Below are positions 15,608 through 24,918 of a stretch of DNA of 64,000 bases, in pieces. The notes beneath the pieces are model-generated. The model was not told the DNA's origin. It saw nothing but the letters and a program-made list of their open reading frames with translations, and made no database searches. A program made the position numbers and the translations under genes. Numbering within the stretch: the stretch's first letter is position 1; every line of letters begins with the position of its first letter. Source of the DNA: Streptomyces lincolnensis (GTDB taxonomy: Bacteria; Actinomycetota; Actinomycetes; Streptomycetales; Streptomycetaceae); contig NZ_JAIHON010000006.1 in assembly GCF_021173675.1 (NCBI RefSeq), positions 124,001 to 188,000 of the forward strand, written 5' to 3'.

Positions 15608-18600
15608 TCACCGCACCCCGACCAGCAGGTCCGCCGCCTCCTCCCGCTCCGCCATCCCCCGCAACGGCCCCTCCACGGCCGCCAGCTCCGCATACGTCCC
15701 CCGCTGCACCACCCGCCCCTGGTCCAGCACGATCACCTCGTCCACCGCCGCCAGGCCGGCCAGCCGGTGGGTGATGAGCAGGGTCGTACGGCCCTCGGTG
15801 GCGGCGAGCAGATCGGCGGTCAGCGCGTCGGCCGTCGGCAGGTCCAGGTGCTCGGCGGGCTCGTCGAGCACGAGGACGGGGAAGTCGGCCAGCAACGCCC
15901 GGGCCAAGGCCAGCCGCTGCCGCTGTCCGCCGGACAGGCGCGCCCCGTGCTCACCGACGAGCGTGTCCAGTCCCTCGGGCAGACCCTCGGCCCAGTCCAG
16001 CAGCCGGGCCCGTGCGAGCGCGTCCCGCAGCTCGTCCTCGGCCGCGTCCTTCCGGGCCAGGAGCAGGTTCTCGCGCACCGAGCTGTCGAAGAGGTGCGCG
16101 TCCTGCGCACACAGCCCGACCAGCCGTCGTACGTCGTCCCCGTCCAGCGCGTACGCGTCCACGCCGCCCAGCGTGTACGAGCCGGAGTCCGCGTCCAGGA
16201 AGCGCAGCAGCGTCTGGGCGAGCGTCGTCTTGCCGGATCCGGACGACCCGACCACGGCGACCCTGCGGCCCTTCTCCAGCGTCAGATCGAGCCCGGCGAG
16301 CGCGTCCCGGTCCTGCCCGGCGTGGCGGGCGGCCAGGCCCCTGACCACGACCGGGAAGGGCGAGGCGGGCGCCTGACGGGGCTCGTCCGGCTCCCGCACG
16401 GGCTCGGGCGCGTCCAGGACCTCGTAGACCCGCTCCGCGCTCCGGCGCACCCGCTGCCGGTACTGAACGGCGAGCGGCAGAGCGAGAACGGCCTCGAAGG
16501 CGGCCAGTGGGGTGAGGACGACCACGGCCATGGCGATGCCGCCCAGCCGTCCGGCGGCCACCGCCTGGGCCCCGACGAGGGCGGTCGCGGCGACGGTCAG
16601 ACCGGAGAACAGCGCGGTGAGTCCGTCACCGAGCGCGGTGGCGGTGGCGGCGCGCGAGGCGATCCGGGTGAGCGTCCCGTCGGCCCGCCGCGCCTCGGCG
16701 GTACGTCCGGACAGGGCGCCCGCGACGGTCAACTCGGCGGTTCCGCTGAGCAGGTCGGTCACGCGCGTCGCCAGCAGGCCCCGGGCCGGGGCCAGCCTGC
16801 GCTCGGAGCGCCGGGCCACCGCACCGGTGACCAGCGGAACACCGGCGCCGGCCGCGAGGAGCCCGACGGCGAGGACCGCGCCGGCCTCCGGAAGCAGCCA
16901 GGCCGTGAAGCCCACCGACGCGGCGGACACGACCGCGGCGGCACCGGCGGGCAGCAGCCAGCGCAGCCAGTAGTCCTGGAGGGCGTCCACGTCCGTGACG
17001 AGCCGGGAGAGCAGGTCGCCCCGGCGGGCCCGCCGCAGTCCGGCGGGCGCCAGCCGCTCCAGGCGCCGGTAGACGGCCACCCGGGTGTCGGCCAGCATCC
17101 GCAGCACCGCGTCGTGCGACACGAGCCGCTCGGCGTACCGGAAGACGGCCCGTCCGATGCCGAAGGCGCGCGTCGCCGTCACGGCCACCATCAGATACAG
17201 CACGGGCGGCTGCTGCGAGGCCCGCGAGATGAGCCACCCGGAGGTGGCCATGAGACCGACGGCACTGCCGAGCGCGAGGCTGCCGAGCAGCAGGGCGAGG
17301 GCGAGTTGTCCGCTCCGGGGCCCGGACATGGCACGGACGCGCGCGAGAACGCCTCGGGTTCCGGCCGTGGGCGTCGCCGCCTCGGGCTCGCCCGGCGCCG
17401 GGGCGGGACCCGGTCCCGCTTCGATCGGCCGCGCCTCGGCCGTTCCGCCACCGGTCACCGGGTGCGTGGGGGAGAGCAGCGGCTCCTCCAGCCGCACCAC
17501 CCGGTCCGCCACCTCCAGCAGCGCCGGCCGGTGCACCACCAGCAGCACGGTCCGTCCCACCGCCAGCCGCCGTACCGCCGCCACGATCTCGGCCTCGGTC
17601 GCCCCGTCGAGGGCCGCCGTGGGCTCGTCGAGCAACAGCACCGGCCGGTCGGCGAGGAACGCCCGGGCCAGCGCGAGCCGTTGCCGCTGCCCCGCCGACA
17701 ACCCGGCCCCCTCCTCGCCGAGCACCGTGTCGACGCCCTCGGGCAGCGCGTCCACGAACTCCAGCGCACCCGCGTCGCCCAACGCCCGCCGTACATTCAG
17801 GTCATCGGCGTCGGGCCGGGCGAGCCGTACGTTCTCGGCGATCGTGCCGGCGAGCAGGTGCGGCCGTTGCGGCACCCAGGCGATCCGTGACCTCCACTGC
17901 TCCAGGTCCGCGTCGGCGAGATCGACTCCCCCGACCAGAACCCGGCCCTTGGCAGGCCGCACGAACCCCAGCAGGGCGTTCAGCAGCGTCGACTTGCCGG
18001 CGCCGCTCGGCCCGACGAGCGCGACCGTCTCCCCCGGCTCGACGACGAAGGACACATCCGCGAGAGCGTCCCCGGACCGGCCGGGGTAGCGGACGGTGAC
18101 CCCGTCGAAGGCCACGGCGCCCTTGGGTACGGCAGCGGTGCCCGAGGCCGGCACCGGCGTCTCCAGCACCTCGAAGATCTCCTCGGCGGCGGCCAGGCCC
18201 TCCGCCGCCGCGTGGTACTGCGCCCCGACCTGGCGCAGCGGCAGATACGCCTCGGGCGCCAGCACCAGGATGACCAGACCGATGTACAGGTCCATCTCGC
18301 CGTGGACGAGCCGCATGCCGATCGTGACGGCGACCAACGCCACCGACAGCGTCGACAGCAGCTCCAGCGCGAACGAGGAGATGAAGGCGATCCGCAGCGT
18401 CCGCATGGTCGCTCGCCGGTACTCACCGGTGATACGCCGGATCGACTCGGCCTGCGCCTTGGCCCGGCCGAACACCTTCAGGGTCGGCAGACCCGCGACC
18501 ACGTCCAGGAAGTGCCCCGACAGCCGGGACAGCAGCTGCCACTGACGGTCCATCCGGGACTGTGTGGCCCAGCCGATCAGCACCATGAAGATCGGGATGA

Positions 18601-19108
18601 GCGGCAGGGTCCCCACGATGATGGCCGCCGAGACCCAGTCCTCGGTCACGATCCGCGCCAGCACCGCCACCGGTACGACCACCGCGAGCCCCAACTGCGG
18701 CAGATAGCGCGAGAAGTAGTCGTCGAGGGCGTCGACTCCCCGTGTCGCCAGGGCGACCAGCGAGCCGGTCCGCTGCCCGCTCAGCCACCCCGGGCCCAGC
18801 GCGACGGCACGCTCCAGCAGCCGCCCCCGCAGCTCCGACTTCACCGAGGCGCTCGCCCGGTGGGCGGCGAGTTCGGTGAACCAGGAGACGAGCGCCCGGC
18901 CGACGGCCACAGCCACCAACAGCAGCAGGGGAGTGCGGAGTTCCGTGACGGACATGCCGTGCTGGAAGGCGCCCACCACGATCTCGGCGATGAGCATCGC
19001 CTGCGCGATGACCAGCACCGCGCCGACGGCACCCAGACCGACGACGGCCCCCATGAAGAGACGGGTCGCGCGGGCGTATCGAAGGAGACGCGGATCGATT
19101 GGTTTCAC
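15608..19108 (-). CDS. cydCD: thiol reductant ABC exporter CydDC as a single fused protein
   Basis: About 1166 aa: two complete ABC exporter halves in tandem, each six membrane helices plus an ATPase. The first ATPase has GPSGAGKST and LSAGQRQRLALARA with LLLDEPT; the second has GSSGSGKTT, LSGGQRQRLALARA and VLDEPAEHLD. The CydDC exporter moves thiols (glutathione or cysteine in E. coli) and is needed to assemble cytochrome bd. In Streptomyces the halves are fused, as here. The GTG at 19108 is preferred: GAAGGG lies 10 nt upstream, whereas the in-frame ATG at 19117 would be only 1 nt from it. A perfect parS overlaps the start codon. It is the last gene of the cydABCD operon. Confidence 0.93.
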   Translation of the reverse strand: MKPIDPRLLRYARATRLFMGAVVGLGAVGAVLVIAQAMLIAEIVVGAFQHGMSVTELRTPLLLLVAVAVGRALVSWFTELAAHRASASVKSELRGRLLERAVALGPGWLSGQRTGSLVALATRGVDALDDYFSRYLPQLGLAVVVPVAVLARIVTEDWVSAAIIVGTLPLIPIFMVLIGWATQSRMDRQWQLLSRLSGHFLDVVAGLPTLKVFGRAKAQAESIRRITGEYRRATMRTLRIAFISSFALELLSTLSVALVAVTIGMRLVHGEMDLYIGLVILVLAPEAYLPLRQVGAQYHAAAEGLAAAEEIFEVLETPVPASGTAAVPKGAVAFDGVTVRYPGRSGDALADVSFVVEPGETVALVGPSGAGKSTLLNALLGFVRPAKGRVLVGGVDLADADLEQWRSRIAWVPQRPHLLAGTIAENVRLARPDADDLNVRRALGDAGALEFVDALPEGVDTVLGEEGAGLSAGQRQRLALARAFLADRPVLLLDEPTAALDGATEAEIVAAVRRLAVGRTVLLVVHRPALLEVADRVVRLEEPLLSPTHPVTGGGTAEARPIEAGPGPAPAPGEPEAATPTAGTRGVLARVRAMSGPRSGQLALALLLGSLALGSAVGLMATSGWLISRASQQPPVLYLMVAVTATRAFGIGRAVFRYAERLVSHDAVLRMLADTRVAVYRRLERLAPAGLRRARRGDLLSRLVTDVDALQDYWLRWLLPAGAAAVVSAASVGFTAWLLPEAGAVLAVGLLAAGAGVPLVTGAVARRSERRLAPARGLLATRVTDLLSGTAELTVAGALSGRTAEARRADGTLTRIASRAATATALGDGLTALFSGLTVAATALVGAQAVAAGRLGGIAMAVVVLTPLAAFEAVLALPLAVQYRQRVRRSAERVYEVLDAPEPVREPDEPRQAPASPFPVVVRGLAARHAGQDRDALAGLDLTLEKGRRVAVVGSSGSGKTTLAQTLLRFLDADSGSYTLGGVDAYALDGDDVRRLVGLCAQDAHLFDSSVRENLLLARKDAAEDELRDALARARLLDWAEGLPEGLDTLVGEHGARLSGGQRQRLALARALLADFPVLVLDEPAEHLDLPTADALTADLLAATEGRTTLLITHRLAGLAAVDEVIVLDQGRVVQRGTYAELAAVEGPLRGMAEREEAADLLVGVR

Positions 19109-19115
19109 GTGAAAC
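19102..19115. promoter_or_regulatory. parS: parS site overlapping the cydCD start
   Basis: A perfect GTTTCACGTGAAAC. On the - strand its CACGTG supplies the GTG start codon of cydCD, so the ParB-binding site and the translation start coincide. Confidence 0.9.
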
Positions 19116-19139
19116 ATGCCCTTCGGCCCAGTGGGGTGT

Positions 19140-19153
19140 GTTTCACGTGAAAC
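19140..19153. promoter_or_regulatory. parS: parS site between cydB and cydCD
   Basis: A perfect GTTTCACGTGAAAC, 38 bp from the previous copy and inside the cyd operon, between the cydB stop and the cydCD start. Confidence 0.9.
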
Positions 19154-19168
19154 ACACCCCTGTCGGAC

Positions 19169-20176
19169 TCAGTGCGCGGCGTCGGCGGCGATGTGCTGTG
19201 TACCGATCCGCTTGCGGAAGACCCAGTAGGTCCAGCCCTGGTAGAGCATGACGACCGGTGTGGCGATCACCGCACACCAGGTCATGATCTTCAGGGTGTA
19301 GGGGCTCGACGAGGCGTTGTCGACCGTGAGGCTCCAGTCCGGGTTGAGCGAGGACGGCATGACGTTCGGGAAGAGCGTCAGGAAGAGCATCGCCACGGCG
19401 GCCACGATGGTCAGGCCGGACAGCGCGAACGACCAGCCCTCACGCCCGGCCTGGTTGGCGAAAAGCGCCGCGACCAGAGCGGCGACCGCCACGACGAGCG
19501 CGACCAGGCTCTTGCCGTCACCGCTGTCCACCTGGGTCCACAGCAGGAAGAGCGACGCCACCGCGGCCGCGACGAGACCGACGCCCAGCGCCAGCTTCCG
19601 CGCCCGCTCGCGGATCTCCCCCACGGTCTTGAGTGCCGTGAACACCGTGCCGTGGAAGGTGAACAGCGTCAGCGTCACCAGTCCACCGAGGAGCGCGTAC
19701 GGGTTGAGCAGGTCCCAGACCGTACCGACATAGTTGAAGTCCTGGTCGATCTTCACGCCCCGAACGATGTTGCCGAAGGCCACACCCCACATGAAGGCCG
19801 GGATCAGCGAGGTCCAGAAGATCGCGTTCTCCCAGTTGCGCTGCCACTTGTCCTCGGGCCGCTTCACCCGGTACTCGAAGGCGACGCCCCGGACGATCAG
19901 GCAGACCAGGATGAGCAGCAGCGGCAGATAGAAGCCCGAGAAGAGGGTGGCGTACCACTCGGGGAAGGCGGCGAAGGTCGCGCCGCCGGCCGAGAGCAGC
20001 CAGACCTCGTTGCCGTCCCAGACGGGGCCGATGGTGTTGATCAGCACCCGCTTCTCGGGCCGGTCGCGGGCCAGCAGCTTGGTCAGGACGCCGACGCCGA
20101 AGTCGAAGCCCTCCAGGAAGAAGTAGCCGGTCCACAGGACGGCGATGAGCACGAACCAGACGTCGTGAAGTTCCAT
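19169..20176 (-). CDS. cydB: cytochrome bd ubiquinol/menaquinol oxidase subunit II
   Basis: Protein of 335 aa with eight or nine membrane helices. The N-terminus MELHDVWFVLIAVLWTGYFF, then EGFDFGVGVL, IGPVWDGNEVWL and FTFHGTVF, is characteristic of CydB. It partners CydA in the high-affinity terminal oxidase that reduces O2 with menaquinol without pumping protons. Located 18 bp downstream of cydA and upstream of cydCD. Expression should follow cydA under the Rex operator. Confidence 0.95.
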   Translation of the reverse strand: MELHDVWFVLIAVLWTGYFFLEGFDFGVGVLTKLLARDRPEKRVLINTIGPVWDGNEVWLLSAGGATFAAFPEWYATLFSGFYLPLLLILVCLIVRGVAFEYRVKRPEDKWQRNWENAIFWTSLIPAFMWGVAFGNIVRGVKIDQDFNYVGTVWDLLNPYALLGGLVTLTLFTFHGTVFTALKTVGEIRERARKLALGVGLVAAAVASLFLLWTQVDSGDGKSLVALVVAVAALVAALFANQAGREGWSFALSGLTIVAAVAMLFLTLFPNVMPSSLNPDWSLTVDNASSSPYTLKIMTWCAVIATPVVMLYQGWTYWVFRKRIGTQHIAADAAH

Positions 20177-20194
20177 GACTCGATCTCCCTCGGC

Positions 20195-21709
20195 CTAGTA
20201 CGAGAAGGCCATCGGCTTGTCGGCGTCACGGAGGTCGCCGCCGATCTTCGTGGGCGGGTTGAGGTCGGCCTCGGTGAGCTCGGGCGGGCCGGCCTTGATG
20301 TACTTCGCCAGCAGCTTGACCTCGACGACGGCGAGGATGGCGTACAGGCTGGTGAAGACGATCATCGAGGTGAGGATCTCGCCCTGGGAGACACCGGGGG
20401 AGACCGCGTCGCGGGTCTGCAGGACGCCGTAGACGACCCATGGCTGGCGGCCCATCTCGGTGAAGATCCAGCCCCAGGAGTTGGCGATCAGCGGGAAGCC
20501 CATGGTCAGGACGGCGATGCGCCAGTACCACCGGGTGAGCTTCGGGCCGAGGGGCTTCTTGCCCCGGGGAAGCAGCACCAGATGTGGCACCTCGTCGTCG
20601 CCGACCCGCAGATGCTGCGGCAGCAGGAACTTCTTGCGGGTCAGCCAGAGTCCGAGCATGCCGATCGCGAAGGACGACATGCCGAAGCCGATCATCCAGC
20701 GGAAGCCCCAGTAGGCGACGGGGATGTTGGGCCGGTAGTCGCCGGGTCCGAACTTCTCCTGCTCGGCCTTGTTGACGTCGTTGATGCCGGGGACGTACGA
20801 GGTGAAGTCGTCCTTGGCGAGGAAGGACAGCAGGCCGGGGATCTCTATGGCGACCTTGTTGTGTCCCTTGTCGACGTCACCGACGGCGAAGATCGAGAAG
20901 GGGGCCGGCTTCTCGCCGTCCCACAGCGCCTCGGCGGCGGCCATCTTCATCGGCTGCTGCTCGTACATGATCTTGCCGAGGGTGTCGCCGCTGATCGCGG
21001 TGAGCATGCCGCCGATGACGACGGTGACCAGGCCGAGCCGCAGCGAGGTCTTCATGTCACCGATGTGCTTCTTGCGCAGCAGGTGGAACGCGGAGACACC
21101 GACCATGAAGGCGCCACCGGTGAGGAACGCGGCGGAGAGGGTGTGGAAGGCCTGGGCCAGCGCGGTGTTCTGGGTCAGCACCAGCCAGAAGTCCGTGAGT
21201 TCGGCCCGCCCCTTCGCCTCGTTGATCCGGTAGCCCACGGGGTGCTGCATCCACGAGTTGGCCGCGAGGATGAAGTACGCCGACAGGATCGTGCCGATCG
21301 AGACCATCCAGATGCAGGCCAGATGGATCTTCTTGGGCAGCTTGTCCCAGCCGAAGATCCACAGCCCGATGAAGGTGGACTCGAAGAAGAAGGCGATCAG
21401 TGCCTCGAACGCGAGCGGGGCGCCGAACACGTCACCGACGAAGCGCGAGTAGTCGGACCAGTTCATGCCGAACTGGAACTCCTGCACGATGCCGGTGACC
21501 ACACCCATCGCGATGTTGATCAGGAAGAGCTTCCCCCAGAACTTGGTGGCCCTGAGGTACTTCTCCTTCTCCGTGCGCACCCAGGCGGTCTGGAGGCCGG
21601 CCGTGAGAGCCGCCAGCGAGATCGTCAGGGGGACGAAGAGGAAGTGGTAGACGGTGGTGATGCCGAACTGCCAGCGCGCCAGCGTCTCCGGCGCCAGAGC
21701 CAGGTCCAC
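20195..21709 (-). CDS. cydA: cytochrome bd oxidase subunit I
   Basis: Protein of 504 aa. The start GTG 21709 gives MDLALAPETLARWQFGITTVYHFLFVP, in which the early His is a haem b595-type ligand; the GGAG upstream supports it over the in-frame extension to 21820, which would run through the regulatory region. Other CydA signatures: WSDYSRFVGDVFGAPLAFEAL, FFESTFIGLW, and the quinol-site motif GWIFTEMGRQPW. The short Q-loop expected of Gram-positive CydA fits the length. First gene of the operon, preceded by a Rex operator, so it should be induced when NADH/NAD+ rises on oxygen limitation. Confidence 0.95.
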   Translation of the reverse strand: MDLALAPETLARWQFGITTVYHFLFVPLTISLAALTAGLQTAWVRTEKEKYLRATKFWGKLFLINIAMGVVTGIVQEFQFGMNWSDYSRFVGDVFGAPLAFEALIAFFFESTFIGLWIFGWDKLPKKIHLACIWMVSIGTILSAYFILAANSWMQHPVGYRINEAKGRAELTDFWLVLTQNTALAQAFHTLSAAFLTGGAFMVGVSAFHLLRKKHIGDMKTSLRLGLVTVVIGGMLTAISGDTLGKIMYEQQPMKMAAAEALWDGEKPAPFSIFAVGDVDKGHNKVAIEIPGLLSFLAKDDFTSYVPGINDVNKAEQEKFGPGDYRPNIPVAYWGFRWMIGFGMSSFAIGMLGLWLTRKKFLLPQHLRVGDDEVPHLVLLPRGKKPLGPKLTRWYWRIAVLTMGFPLIANSWGWIFTEMGRQPWVVYGVLQTRDAVSPGVSQGEILTSMIVFTSLYAILAVVEVKLLAKYIKAGPPELTEADLNPPTKIGGDLRDADKPMAFSY

Positions 21710-21793
21710 GTCGTCAGTCTCCTTACGCCGCCTTGGTACAGCGAAATTTTGCCCCTCTTTGTCACACACATAGAGGAGCAACCGGGACGCGCT

Positions 21794-21809
21794 TGTGAAC
21801 GCGTTCACA
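21794..21809. promoter_or_regulatory. Rex operator (ROP) of the cyd operon
   Basis: A perfect 16-bp palindrome TGTGAACGCGTTCACA, matching the Streptomyces Rex consensus TGTGAACNNNTTCACA-type sites, 85 bp upstream of the cydA start. Rex is an NADH-sensing repressor of cydABCD in S. coelicolor. An extra half-site TTCACAA follows immediately (21810-21816). Confidence 0.93.
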
Positions 21810-21983
21810 TTCACAAGCAAGTATGACGCATGCCCGTTCGACCTTCGATGGGCGGGGGGTCCTTCTCGCGGCCCGATGGGCCCATGTGGTCATGGACCTG
21901 TTGGCCCCTGTACACGCGGAACCGCCTGCACAGGGGCACCTGGGGGCGGCCTGTCAGGCCACCCCGTCACACCACACCGATCT

Positions 21984-22004
21984 CGTGGCGTGACGAACGC
22001 CACG
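21984..22004. other. inverted repeat between cydA and hisC
   Basis: CGTGGCGT and ACGCCACG separated by 5 bp form an 8-bp stem. A second small hairpin (GGCCTGTCAGGCC) lies just before it at about 21947-21960. These may form the hisC terminator; no other content was recognised in 21820-22029. Confidence 0.45.
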
Positions 22005-22029
22005 CCAAACCCTCCAGGTCGACGGCCGT

Positions 22030-22089
22030 CTACAGCTCCCTCCGGAAGCCTTCCGCCGCCTACAGCTCCTTGCGGAAGCCTTCCGCCGT
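22030..22089. repeat. tandem duplication of the 3' end of hisC
   Basis: A 30-bp unit at 22060-22089 (the last codons and TAG of hisC) is repeated at 22030-22059 with 3 mismatches. The outer copy would encode the same EGFR-x-EL-stop in the same register, but lies beyond the functional stop. Confidence 0.85.
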
Positions 22090-23139
22090 CTTCAGGAAGA
22101 TGTCGTTGGCCTCGCACTCGCCGACCGTGACCCGCACGCCCTCACCCGGGAACGGGCGGATCACCACGCCCGCCTGCTCGCACGCCGCCGCGAAGTCCAC
22201 CGTGCGCTCCCCCAGCCGCAGCCACACGAAGTTGGCCTGGGTCTCCGGCACCGTCCAGCCCTGGGCGCGCAGCCCGTCGACCACCCGGTTGCGCTCACAG
22301 ACCAGCGAGCCGACGCGGCCGAGCAGTTCGTCCTCGGCGCGCAGGGAGGCGATCGCCGCCTCCTGTGCGAGCTGGCTCACACCGAAGGGCACGGCCGTCT
22401 TGCGCAGCGCCGCCGCCACCGGCTCGTGGGCGATCGCGAAGCCGACCCGCAGTCCGGCCAGGCCGTACGCCTTGGAGAAGGTGCGCAGCACGCAGACGTT
22501 CGGCCGGTCCCGGTACAGCGTCACGCCGTCCGGCACCTCGGCGTCGCGGATGAACTCGCGGTAGGCCTCGTCCAGCACCACCAGCACATCGCCGGGCACC
22601 CGGTCGAGGAACCGTTCCAGCTCGGCCCGCCGCACCACCGTGCCCGTCGGGTTGTTGGGGTTGCAGACGAAGATCAGCCGGGTCCGGTCGGTGATCGCGT
22701 CGACCATGGCGTCGAGGTCGTGCACATCGCCCTCGGTCAGCGGCACCTGCACCGCCGTGGCACCGCTGATCCGCGTGATGATCGGGTACGCCTCGAAGGA
22801 GCGCCAGGCGTAGACCACCTCGTCGCCGGGGCCTGACGTCGCCTGCACCAGCTGCTGGGCGACACCGACCGAGCCGGTGCCGGTGGCCAGGTGGGCGAGC
22901 GGCACACCGAAGCGCTCGGACAGCTCGTTCATCAGGCCTGTGCACGCCATGTCCGGGTAGCGGTTGAACGACGAGACCGCCGCCGTCACCGTCTCCATCA
23001 CGCCGGGCAGCGGCGGATACGGGTTCTCGTTGGAGGACAGCTTGTAGGCCACGGGGCCACCTGCCGCGGCGGGCCTGCCCGGCTTGTAGGTGGGGATACC
23101 CTCCAGCTCGGCGCGCAGCTTGGGGCTCGTCTCGCTCAC
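22060..23139 (-). CDS. hisC: histidinol-phosphate/aromatic aminotransferase
   Basis: Protein of 359 aa, a class I/II PLP aminotransferase of the HisC family (L-histidinol phosphate + 2-oxoglutarate interconversion, or aromatic amino acids). The substrate-side motif LSSNENPYPPLPGV is near the N-terminus; FVCNPNNPTGT, VVLDEAYREF and the PLP lysine in TFSKAYGLAGLRVG follow. GTG 23139 has AGGAGGA 7 nt upstream and is chosen over a start at 23163. It stands alone, away from a his operon, so it is probably the second hisC paralogue known in Streptomyces. Confidence 0.88.
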   Translation of the reverse strand: MSETSPKLRAELEGIPTYKPGRPAAAGGPVAYKLSSNENPYPPLPGVMETVTAAVSSFNRYPDMACTGLMNELSERFGVPLAHLATGTGSVGVAQQLVQATSGPGDEVVYAWRSFEAYPIITRISGATAVQVPLTEGDVHDLDAMVDAITDRTRLIFVCNPNNPTGTVVRRAELERFLDRVPGDVLVVLDEAYREFIRDAEVPDGVTLYRDRPNVCVLRTFSKAYGLAGLRVGFAIAHEPVAAALRKTAVPFGVSQLAQEAAIASLRAEDELLGRVGSLVCERNRVVDGLRAQGWTVPETQANFVWLRLGERTVDFAAACEQAGVVIRPFPGEGVRVTVGECEANDIFLKTAEGFRKEL

Positions 23140-23560
23140 CGCAGTCCTCCTCGTGACCACCACCGGATTCCAATACTCCTCACCTTATGAGGATTCGCCC
23201 CCGGTGCGTACCGGTGGGAACGCACGGGAACGCGTCCACGGCGCACCACTTCCGTCACACCCGCATCAGGGGCATCACCGCACGAAGTCCGACGAATCGG
23301 GGGGCGCGGTCACATATATCTATGCGCCGGTGGCTCACGCCCTGGCGCGCATCCCTCGTGAAGGTGAGTTGAGACCTCTTCGAGACATCCGCGACTTGGC
23401 AGGCCGGTGCGCACCGACAAGTCACGTCCTGGTGTCCGATCATCCAACTGCCTAACTTTCCAAGGAAATTGACGCCATGTGACCTTGCAGAAACGTGCCT
23501 GTCAACGCGTGCATATGCGTCCGCCCTACCCCACCGCATGAGCCCTACTATCGGCTCGCC
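23140..23560. other. divergent intergenic region hisC/lacI-type regulator
   Basis: About 420 bp without a convincing gene. It contains an AT-rich island (about 23311-23325, ACATATATCTATGCG) in an otherwise GC-rich stretch and a TACTAT element about 15 bp before the regulator's ATG, which may be a -10 box for a leaderless or short-leader transcript. Confidence 0.4.
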
Positions 23561-24673
23561 ATGACAGCAGCAGGGAAGCACCAGGTGAGCCGCGCGGAAA
23601 CCTCACGTCGAGGCAGCAGGCCGGGGCGGGCAGGCATCAGAGACGTGGCCGCCGCCGCCGGAGTCTCCATCACGACCGTCTCCGACGCCCTCAACGGCAA
23701 GGGCCGGCTCCCGGACGCCACCCGACGCCACGTCCGCGAGGTCGCCGACCGACTCGGCTACCGACCGTCCGCCGCCGCCCGAACCCTCCGTACCGGCAAG
23801 TCCGGACTGATCGGTCTGACCGTGACGACATACGGGGATGAACCTTTCACCTTCACCGAGTTCGCGTACTTCGCCGAGATGGCGCGGGCCGCCACCTCGG
23901 CCGCGCTCGCCCGCGGCTACGCCCTCGTCATCCTCCCCGCGACCTCGCGCCACGACGTGTGGTCGAACGTCGCCCTGGACGGCACGGTCGTCATCGACCC
24001 CTCCGACCAGGACCCGGTCGTCAGCGAACTGGTCCGGCAGGGTTTACCGGTCGTCTCCGACGGCCGCCCGGCCGGCACGCTGCCGGTCACCGCCTGGGTC
24101 GACAACGACCACGAGGCCGCCGTCCTCGGCATCCTCGACCACCTGGCCGACGCCGGCGCCCGCCGCATCGGCCTGCTCACCGGGACCACGACGGACACCT
24201 ACACCCACCTGTCGACCACCGCATACCTGCGCTGGTGCGAGCGCGTGGGCCAGGATCCGGTCTACGAGGCCTATCCGGCGCACGATCCGTGCGCGGGCGC
24301 CGTCGCCGCCGACCGCCTGCTCGCCCGCCCCGACCGGCCGGACGCGGTCTACGGCCTGTTCGACCCGAACGGCACCGACCTGCTCGCCGCCGCCCGCCGC
24401 TACGGCCTGCGCGTACCGGACGACCTGCTTCTGGTCTGCTGCAGCGAATCCACCGTGTACGCCAACACCGAGCCGCCCATCACCACCCTCTCCCTGAAAC
24501 CGCGCCGCATCGGCACCGCGGTGGTCCAGCTCCTCATCGACGCCATCGAGGGGGTCGCGTCGGACCGGCCGGTCGAGCAGGTGATACCGACCGAGTTGAT
24601 CGTGCGTACCTCGTCCCAGCGACGCTCACCGCGCACGACGGTCAGTCCGCCTCGGTCGCCCGAGGAGAAGTAG
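23561..24673 (+). CDS. LacI-family regulator containing a TTA codon
   Basis: Protein of 370 aa. The N-terminal helix-turn-helix IRDVAAAAGVSITTVSDALNGKGRLPD and hinge GYRPSAAARTLRTGKS are classical LacI, followed by a periplasmic-binding-protein-like sensor domain (LIGLTVTTYG... to TLSLKPRRIGTAVVQLLIDAIEG). Codon 162 is TTA (24044-24046), a codon so rare in Streptomyces that translation depends on the developmentally controlled bldA tRNA. It should therefore be fully made only late in growth. Neighbouring genes do not reveal its inducer. Confidence 0.9.
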   Translation: MTAAGKHQVSRAETSRRGSRPGRAGIRDVAAAAGVSITTVSDALNGKGRLPDATRRHVREVADRLGYRPSAAARTLRTGKSGLIGLTVTTYGDEPFTFTEFAYFAEMARAATSAALARGYALVILPATSRHDVWSNVALDGTVVIDPSDQDPVVSELVRQGLPVVSDGRPAGTLPVTAWVDNDHEAAVLGILDHLADAGARRIGLLTGTTTDTYTHLSTTAYLRWCERVGQDPVYEAYPAHDPCAGAVAADRLLARPDRPDAVYGLFDPNGTDLLAAARRYGLRVPDDLLLVCCSESTVYANTEPPITTLSLKPRRIGTAVVQLLIDAIEGVASDRPVEQVIPTELIVRTSSQRRSPRTTVSPPRSPEEK

Positions 24674-24918
24674 AGTCGGGCGGTCGGCGGAACGGAAAGC
24701 GCGTTCAGCGGGGGCGGGGCAGGGGTGGTCGCGCGACGGACGAAGCCCTGCCCAATCGGGGCGAATGCCGCGATGAACAGGAGTCTTGCTCCGATTCACC
24801 ACCCCTGGGTCATCACATGGCGCGATCCGCATTCCTATGATGGGCCCACGACACCGCGGGCCGCTGCGACCAGGCAGTCCGACGCGGTGCAGATGCGGCG
24901 TGATGGTGGAGGGGTCTG

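Noticed and set aside
13584..16376. Long open frames of up to about 930 codons on the + strand across the histidine kinase, M23 peptidase and cydCD genes
   Set aside because: They are antisense to well-supported genes and have biased, repetitive translations (many Arg, Gly, Ala) without family features.
19172..21826. 884-codon + strand frame across cydA/cydB
   Set aside because: Antisense to the clearly identified cydAB genes; its residue pattern is typical of third-position bias.
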